Assembly (NCBI GenBank): GCA_005656395.1
Contig: SRSI01000078.1
Coordinates: 1,302,001-1,366,000, forward strand
DNA from: Strongyloides papillosus
Lineage: Eukaryota > Nematoda > Chromadorea > Rhabditida > Strongyloididae
Direction of reading: 5' to 3'
DNA length: 64,000 nucleotides
The notes beneath the pieces are model-generated. The model made no database searches and was not told where the DNA came from. It worked only from the letters and a program-made list of their open reading frames with translations. The position numbers and the translations under genes were made by a program. Below are positions 57,710 through 64,000 of this stretch, piece after piece. How positions within the stretch are numbered: position 1 is the stretch's first letter; each line of letters begins with the position of its first letter.

Positions 57710-58410
57710 ATAAAAAATTCGATATAGGGGTTGAAAATAAATGCACATAACATTTTGAGCATTTTATTTTTGAAACTTTCTTACACCCCAGTTTTTTATA
57801 ACATTCTCCCTTATCAAAAAAAATTGACCAATGTGTCATTATATTTTTACGAATTTCTTCCACTGGGATTACTCCACTTTATCATTTTTTCTTCTCCTCT
57901 GATTGTTAAACAATGAATTTTATAGAAGAACGTTCTTGTAAGACATAAGTTCATTCATTTCCAATGCCAATTCTTTAAGTTTTGCTAAAATATTGTATTG
58001 GTTTGCAATCATATCACAACAAGAATTCATATCTTCTCAAATTTTCTTTGAAGCTTCAATATCAGTTTGCTTTCTCTTGTGACAAATAATTCATATAAAG
58101 TGTCAACGATCTGATCTTTTTTTTGGTTATCTCTTGTAGCTGGGTTAATTTTTTAATATTTTCTACAAAAGCGTCCATTTTAAGAAGAAGAATTATACCT
58201 TGTCTGAAAAAATTTCTACCACAAATATTTACTATAGAGCTAAACATTTTATCTGGTATCACGAATATATAAATCTTTGCGATAAAATCATTAATGTTAT
58301 AAAAATTACATTAAAATATTAATATTTTCCTTAATAACTCAATTAGGTATCCTAACCTTACAACCACAATAGTAATAACTTATAATCTAACCCTAAGATT
58401 GATAACAGTT
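57710..58410. other. AT-rich stretch with a chance or decayed minus-strand frame
   Basis: The minus frame 58,262-58,062 (helical, Lys/Leu-rich) has no family or splice support. Nothing else recognised. Confidence 0.3.
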
Positions 58411-58414
58411 AAAG

Positions 58415-59490
58415 TGAGTTCTAAAAAGAGTTTTGGAAGAATCTTTTATATAAACAAAAATGGTGTCATAGATACAATTAGTCAAAATTTAATTTTACGA
58501 TAAAAAAAGTTATAAATTTATATAATTACTAATATACTATTGTAGTTTTAGAGATTGGAGTACTTGTAATATATCACTCTTTCTATTTACATATTCTATT
58601 GTATTGTTTATACGTCTAAATAAGAAATACTTTCAGAAAATTGGTATATGTTAAAAAACAACCACACCCTATGATCATGGAAACAAGTATGGAGAAATTT
58701 ATATTCGTATCCTTGAGGAAATCACAGAAAAAATAAAAAATGAGCTGAAGGTAAATGATCTTAAAGAAACATTAAAAATTTCTACATACTATATTAATAA
58801 AGCAGTACAAATAAATGGTTATTCTGCTTTTGAAATCTTTATGTGTCAACCCAAAGAAAGTCTGGAAACTGATTTATCATGAATATAAAGCACTAGATGA
58901 AATTGATGAATATTTGGCTACAAGACAATTTATTTATTCAACTATATACTCTACAAATCTGTTAACAAAATTAAAATCCAAACATAGACAAGTTTATTAG
59001 GAAAATCTGTATTGTCCAGAAGATATGATTATTGTAAATAAAGGTAAACGAGAAGTACGCAAATCGGAATTAAGAAATGAGGAACCATATAAATTTGGGA
59101 AAGTTAATCAATTTCATGTAATGTATAAAAAGAGAAATCGTATAAAGTTTTTTAGAGCACACTTTACTGATGTTAAGAAAATTCCAGCAACGGAACTTCA
59201 AAAAGATTTAAATAAAAGGGACGAAAGCCGTACCAAATTTAAAGTTTAAGAAATTTCGTGATAAGGAGAAGTAAGTCTTAAAAAGAATTTTAGAAGAATC
59301 TTTATATAAACTAAAATTGATATACATAAATACAATTAATCAAAATTTAATTTTATGATAAAAAAGTTATAAATTTATATAAGTAGTAATATATTATTTT
59401 AATTTTAGAGATAAGAATTCTTGTATAATAACGGTCTTTTTTGTTTATATATTCTAATGTATTGTTTATATGTCTAAAAAAATACTTAGT
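58415..59490 (+). mobile_element. Internally deleted LTR retroelement (two LTRs of about 220 bp)
   Basis: About 58,415-58,634 and 59,270-59,490 are direct repeats with scattered changes. Shared blocks are TATAAAC-AAAAT, TCAAAATTTAATTTTA-GATAAAAAA, GTTATAAATTTATATAA and ATTGTATTGTTTATA-GTCTAAA; the order is the same. Directly before the right copy is the purine tract AAGGAGAAG (about 59,260-59,268), as expected for second-strand priming. Between the LTRs only about 630 bp remain, coding for the integrase end. Gag, protease and reverse transcriptase are missing. Confidence 0.75.
58665..59250 (+). pseudogene. Integrase C-terminal remnant between the LTRs
   Basis: The plus strand first reads HGNKYGEIYIRILEEITEKI then AVQINGYSAFEIF, matching the last catalytic-core part of LTR-element integrases (GxxExxxxxLxxxL...xxxxGxSPFEI). 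After a shift it continues in 58,815-59,000 (KALDEIDEYLATRQFIYS) and 59,025-59,249 (EPYKFGKVNQFHVMYK), the position of the small C-terminal barrel. The shift and a stop near 59,000 break it. Confidence 0.6.
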
Positions 59491-59499
59491 GAATATTTT

Positions 59500-60300
59500 G
59501 AAATTTAGAAATAAGCATGTCATCTTTTCATAGAAAATTTATAATATTTTAAAGTTTGCTTTATACTATGTCAAACATAATCAAGAGTTCAGCTGGAGAG
59601 ATGACTTTATCATTTTTATATTGTTCTTATAAAGCTGGCTATTTTTAAATTTTTAGGAAATGGGTCTCTAATTTTAGGCATTTTTTTCAAAATCAGTTTA
59701 AATTTTATCCATAATTGGTATAGGTAAAACTATTTTTACAGAATCTGTTGAACACTAACTGTATTTCTTAACTTGCAAACATGATGTTGAGATAAATAGG
59801 AGGCTAACTTCTTAGCTAATCCAGATACATAATGTGATTTGTTGTTATTGTTTCTAGTTTTGAAAAAACTAAAATTACCATAAAAACTATAATCAAGACG
59901 AAAGACTGTTTCAATAGATTTTTCAGGTTTCACAATCAATTTCTTAGATTTCTCGTTATTAAATGATTTCTAATAACCTTTAAAACATTTAAGATAATCA
60001 TATTTTTCAGAAATTAATCAATTTCGGAATTTTTCTCATTATATTGTAAAGGAATTATACAATTTTTGAAATTTGTGACATAAACACAGTTCAGTAGCAG
60101 CAATAATATTATTGTCAATATGGTTCAGATTTAACTTATCGTTATTATTAAAGTTTAACTTATCATTATTTTTTCAAATTCAATTTTTTATTTAAATTTA
60201 AAATAACGCTGCAGTACGCAATGAATAATTTTTTGAATTGAAAATATCTCTTATTAATAATTATATCTAAAAAATGCCTGTATTTTTAAATAAAATAGTC
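59500..60300. other. AT-rich stretch with an unassigned minus-strand frame
   Basis: The minus frame 59,939-59,736 (MIVKPEKSIETVFRLDYSFY, then HYVSGLAKKLASYLSQHH) looks protein-like and is flanked by more short coding-like runs up to about 60,090, but I do not recognise a family. Confidence 0.3.
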
Positions 60301-60301
60301 A

Positions 60302-60341
60302 AATGTATCAAATTTGATACATTGTGCATTCCAGGGGTTAA
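60302..60341. repeat. piggyBac-like end with 22-bp palindrome
   Basis: A perfect palindrome AATGTATCAAATTTGATACATT (60,302-60,323, 22 bp; written here in full as one motif) is followed by GTGCATTCCAGGGG and TTAA (60,338-60,341). Read inward from TTAA this is TTAA-CCCC...-palindrome, the layout of the end at 38,672-38,710. The partner end was not found. Confidence 0.45.
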
Positions 60342-60344
60342 ATT

Positions 60345-61205
60345 TATAATTTTTATTTATAACAATTAAACATCTGTTATAGAACATCCACGTTTTTTAA
60401 CATACTAGTCTGCTACATCAGGAGAAACAACGCATGTCTAAAAGCAAATAAAATAGTTTACTCATGAGTTACAAAGCCGTTTTTATTGGGAGATTTCAAG
60501 TACGGAGTAAAACTTTAATTTCAACATATCTCTCAAAACTTTGCAGAACGTTGACAAATCAAACAATGCAAGGAAAAAAATCGTCAGAACAACTGGAAAG
60601 GAGGTCTTTCATATCGATTGTCACTTCTCTTAACAGAAATTTTACGCTGATTTTACTGCCATATAATCTTAGATCACAGAAGAAAAATATGGAGAACAAA
60701 GTTCTTGCAATATTCATACTATCTTTTACTAATGATGACGTTTTTAGTATAAAAAGATGACAATATATTATAACATCCTTTAAGAATGGAAAGAAAATTT
60801 ATATTATTTGGAATTGAGATAAAACAAGATAAATTGCTGTACTGTATGTCTTACACAACATCTCAGAACACTATACAATTGAGTATAGCGAACCGAGAAA
60901 ATAAACTACTTTTGTTTAAAATCTTAAGAAACACTAGAATGACGCACATATGAGATTAACTTGATTATTTGTTATTGGGATATTATTAATTATATTTGAT
61001 CGATTTTCTTTTTAAAAACATTTTTTTACGCATAACAAAGTAATGAGATCCATCTGTTTTTTTGGATAAGAGATCTCTAATAGTCAAAAAAAAGCAAGAA
61101 ATCAATTTGAAGCCAAAAAGTTCTATCAACTTTTAAAAGGCGAAAAGTTTGCTTGAAACATTGAACTTTATTTAGAGATGCAATTGAAGTATATGCTTCT
61201 ACTGT
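60345..61205. other. Mixed stretch, one unassigned ORF
   Basis: The plus frame 60,464-60,760 (98 codons, starts MSYKAVFIGRFQVRSKTLIS) is Ser/Arg/Lys-rich with no recognisable family. Its local base composition is less AT-rich than usual here, so it may be a remnant. Nothing else recognised. Confidence 0.25.
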
Positions 61206-61209
61206 ACGT

Positions 61210-61455
61210 CTGTAACAATAATTATATTTAATAGATATATTATCTTATAACGATAGAATTTGATAATATCTTTTATATGTAATCTAATTTAATTATTTTT
61301 ATTATCTTAACTTAACCTTATTAAGAGGGATAAAAACCATATTGAGATTTTTAACTAAGTTAAGATTAGTAATATTTATGATATTTCTTTAAGGTGATCA
61401 ATAATTATTTTATTTTAAATAAATTTACATAAAATACAGACAAAATTGTTACTTG
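61210..61455 (+). repeat. Dispersed repeat family, copy 3 (truncated)
   Basis: TGTAACAATAATTATATTTAATAGATATAT, TAATCTAATTTAATTATTTTTATTATCTTAACTTAACCTTATT and ACATAAAATACAGACAAAATTGTTA follow the order of copies 1 and 2. The 3' third present in those copies is missing. Confidence 0.55.
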
Positions 61456-61459
61456 TCTA

Positions 61460-62405
61460 ACCCAAGAAATGGCTAATGTTTCGAATAAAGGGTTCTGTTA
61501 AGCAAGAGTTGAGAAATAGCAAAGCTGGATGTATTTAAGAAATTAGAAACTAGTTTGTTCATTCTAAGATTTGACTAAGATTTTTATATACATATGAATG
61601 CAAGTATGTACGCTATCACAGGGAATATATTGGAGAAAATGAAGAAAAGACATGTGTCAGTAAAATTTTATTCCGTGAACTTCAACATACCCTTGAGCAG
61701 TACACAGTAAAAAAATTTGTGACAAATTGTTACGCAGTTTGAAGAACTTGCTGAGGATTTCTGCATACGCGTAGCTATTTTAGCTGTATCCGCGAGAGAC
61801 AAAATGTTATGCAAATGGGACATTTTAGTTTATATGGAATTTTATTATTTATGCAAAAATGTCACGTTTACTTCAGAAGAAAAATTTAATAATGTGACAA
61901 TTTCTTATCATTTGTTGACAAAATCTCCGTTATCTGCAATTAAAAGTCAGACTTTAAAAAAACAATTATGGCATAATGAGCAATAATAAACAATATAAAA
62001 TATTAGATAAATTTATTTAATAAATAACAATGCATAAATAAAGAATAAAACTACAATTTAAAATAAAATTATAAAACTTTATTATTTAAACATCTAAAGA
62101 AAATTAAAGATACCTAGAAAGAATGATTATAAATTTCAAAATACGAGGAAATTAGATATTAAAAAATCTAAACTTATCTTGTAATATTATGTACTCCCAA
62201 GATTCAGAAAGCAATTTTAAAAAATTATAAATTAATTAATAAGATGAGCAAACTTACCATTTTATATCAGTGATACTCATTGGTTAAATTTTGAAATTCT
62301 TTGAAAAAATGTATATAACTGGTAAATTGTTTGCCATTTGGCAAGTTAAATTAAAATCAGCAACATTTCAAGACATAATATTTTGCAACATATAGTTAGA
62401 TTGTT
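61460..62405. other. AT-rich stretch
   Basis: The plus frame 61,804-61,986 is unsupported by family or splice signals. Nothing else recognised. Confidence 0.3.
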
Positions 62406-62412
62406 GTATACC

Positions 62413-62458
62413 TTAACCAGTGCGCGACAGACGGATTGTATTGTGCAGATCTGCACAA
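62413..62458. repeat. piggyBac-like end with 18-bp palindrome
   Basis: TTAA (62,413-62,416) followed by CCAGTGCGCGACAGACGG and the perfect palindrome TTGTGCAGATCTGCACAA (62,441-62,458). Same layout as at 60,302-60,341 and 38,672-38,710, but different sequence. Partner end not found. Confidence 0.45.
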
Positions 62459-62459
62459 A

Positions 62460-63088
62460 ATATTCATAAGTTAATAGATGGAGATTATTATTTTATATTT
62501 AAAAGTGTAAAATAACTAAATTAAATTAAATTTTATATTTAAAGTAAAAAAGTGAGAAAAAAGTTCAGTAGTAATAAAAAATGAAAGAAAATATTTTAAA
62601 AAAAATGTTGATAAAAAAATCAATTTGTTTGTTGTTGAAAAATTTTTTAAAAAATTTGAAAAAAGAAAAACAAACCTAAACATTGTTCTTTCACTTGATA
62701 TTTTTTATTCCTCTTAAATTATACGTGATTTATATTAAAAAATGTCTTCATTTTTGTTAATGTATAAGAAGTAACATTAGAATTTTTACTTTTCTTGACA
62801 ATTGATCATGCATTGATGAGACGAATACCATGACTTAGATATCTAAGATAAATTTTCAAAAAATGTTTAAATTTATAGAAAAATCAAATTGAAAAAAAAT
62901 ACTTTAAAAGAATTTAACCGAATTTAATTCACCTTCGTATACAATGTGTTTGGCTCTTTTTATCCCTAAAGAAAAACATGTATATTCCCTTTAGTCTATC
63001 ATTTCTTCTAAAGTAACGTATAAGAAATAAAACTAGTAAAGCAGCAACAATTACAAGAAATTCTTTCTCCAACAAATAGACACTATTA
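62460..63088. other. AT-rich spacer
   Basis: No gene recognised. Confidence 0.4.
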
Positions 63089-63090
63089 TA

Positions 63091-64000
63091 TTAGGTTGTT
63101 CAATTGAAAATGTCGCTTTTTGACAGTCAACTTCAAAATGTCATAACTCAGTCAAAAATTAATATTTTTATTTAAAGTAGGTACCGTTACAATCAACACA
63201 TTGTTGCCAACGTGATACGAGTTTATTTATGCCATTTGAATAAAAACTCCGGTCTCTAGAATCCAAAAACTCCAAGACGTCATTTTTTAGGTCATCAGAT
63301 TTGGAGAATTTTTTCTGACGCAAATAAAGCTCTAATTCCTTGAATAAATGGTAATCCGTTGGAGACAAGTCCGGTGAATAAGGAGAATGTGGCAGAGTTT
63401 CATATCCTAATTCGGTTAGTTTTTGCACCGTGATTCTTGAAACGTGAGGTTTGGCATTATCATGAAGTAGTATTGGACCTCTTCTGTTGACCAATGCAGG
63501 CTTCAGAACCGATAATTTCTGATTCATTTCTTCTATTTCCTTACAGTATCGGTCTGAAGTTATTGTTTCTCCAAAATTTAGAAACTTATGATGGATAATT
63601 CCATCACAATTCCACCAAATAGTTAACAAAAGCTTCTTATTTGAGTTCTTGAGTTTCGGGAAGTTTTTAGGGCTTCCATTTTTGTCCACCCATTGCAATG
63701 ACCTTCTACGATTGTCAAACATGACCTATTTTTCATCGCATGTTACAATCCTATTCAAAAATGGGTCATTTTTGTTCCTAGGAATCAAAGAACAACAAGT
63801 TTCCATTCTCCTTAAACATTTGTCGGGAGTTAATTCATGGGGTATGATAGAATCCATTTTTTTCTTCATATTTAACTCCTTTAAGTGGTTGAATACAGTT
63901 CCAATACTGACGCCTAATTCCCCCGCGAGCTCCCGAACAGTTATTCTTGGATTACGTTCCACCATTCTCTTTAATTTTTCGTTCTCAAGAACACTTACTC
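63091..64000 (-). mobile_element. Mariner element, cut by the window edge
   Basis: The 3' end (relative to the gene) starts at TTAGGTTGTTCAATTGAAAA (63,091), a mariner terminal repeat next to its TA target (63,089-63,090). The transposase gene on the minus strand follows; the other end lies beyond 64,000. Confidence 0.8.
63168..63998 (-). pseudogene. Mariner transposase with a single nonsense codon
   Basis: Two collinear minus-strand frames (from the window edge through 63,965-63,726, and 63,722-63,168) are the same reading frame separated only by TAG at 63,725-63,723. The stop stands where relatives have Trp in CDEKW (TGG to TAG), just after the first catalytic Asp (TCDEK). The helix-turn-helix (TVRELAGELGVSIGTVFNHL), HELTPDK linker motif, second Asp block LLHDNAKPH (about 63,455) and third block YSPDLSPTDYHLFKELE (about 63,330-63,380; Asp34 spacing as in mariners) are intact. 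The C-terminus INKLVSRWQQCVDCNGTYF ends at 63,168. The best preserved mariner here, probably the youngest; its N-terminus is outside the window. Confidence 0.85.

Noticed and set aside
1..64000. tRNA, rRNA or snRNA genes
   Set aside because: None recognised by eye; a tRNAscan/Infernal run would be decisive.

Overview
The window reads as AT-rich (roughly three-quarters A+T by eye) nuclear DNA of an invertebrate animal. The evidence is the transposon mix: arthropod/invertebrate-type mariners, piggyBac-like ends with TTAA, a Helitron, an EnSpm/CACTA-like element with a TNP2-type transposase, MULE relatives, LTR and non-LTR retroelement remnants. There are also spliced genes with very short introns (36, 39 and about 50 nt). 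No operons, Shine-Dalgarno sites, rRNA, tRNA or CRISPR were seen. The species cannot be named from the sequence alone. No clear conserved single-copy host gene was recognised; this looks like a repeat-rich intergenic or heterochromatic stretch.

0.4-9.5 kb: a 1.3-kb fold-back element; a decayed LTR-element integrase tail (minus strand); two unrecognised minus-strand ORFs separated by a striking array of about ten consecutive hairpins whose stems differ but whose loops share a TTGGTGTA-like consensus (4,353-4,702); a short ORF with a signal-peptide-like start; and a 4.0-kb, apparently intact two-gene CACTA-like transposon (5,540-9,537) carrying a 755-codon transposase and a three-exon accessory protein.

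9.5-26.9 kb: gene-poor AT-rich DNA, a decayed but nearly full-length Helitron (about 15.0-19.75 kb) with a second internally deleted copy right behind it, a MULE-like transposase pseudogene (20.7-22.5 kb), a mariner deletion derivative with both terminal inverted repeats (23,887-24,436), an unclassified pseudogene and a Copia-like LTR/primer-binding-site junction.

27.2-30.9 kb: an odd 3.6-kb segment bracketed by two direct repeats of about 150 bp. It holds many hairpins, including a closed multibranch structure whose three central hairpins share the loop CTTAA, a nested MULE-derived element with a 9-bp target duplication, and one spliced, intact, unrecognised 238-residue ORF.

31-64 kb: a graveyard of elements. 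A dispersed repeat appears here twice more. There are unclassified degenerate coding regions (33.4-36.2 kb), a fold-back element, a piggyBac-type MITE with 20-bp subterminal palindrome, a frameshifted mariner, a NADAR/YbiA-like pseudogene, a possible spliced gene at 46.2-47.3 kb, a decayed spliced gene at 48.1-49.6 kb, a second MULE-derived MITE, non-LTR remnants, an LTR element reduced to its integrase tail between two 220-bp LTRs, two further piggyBac-like ends, and a mariner broken mainly by one stop codon at the right edge.
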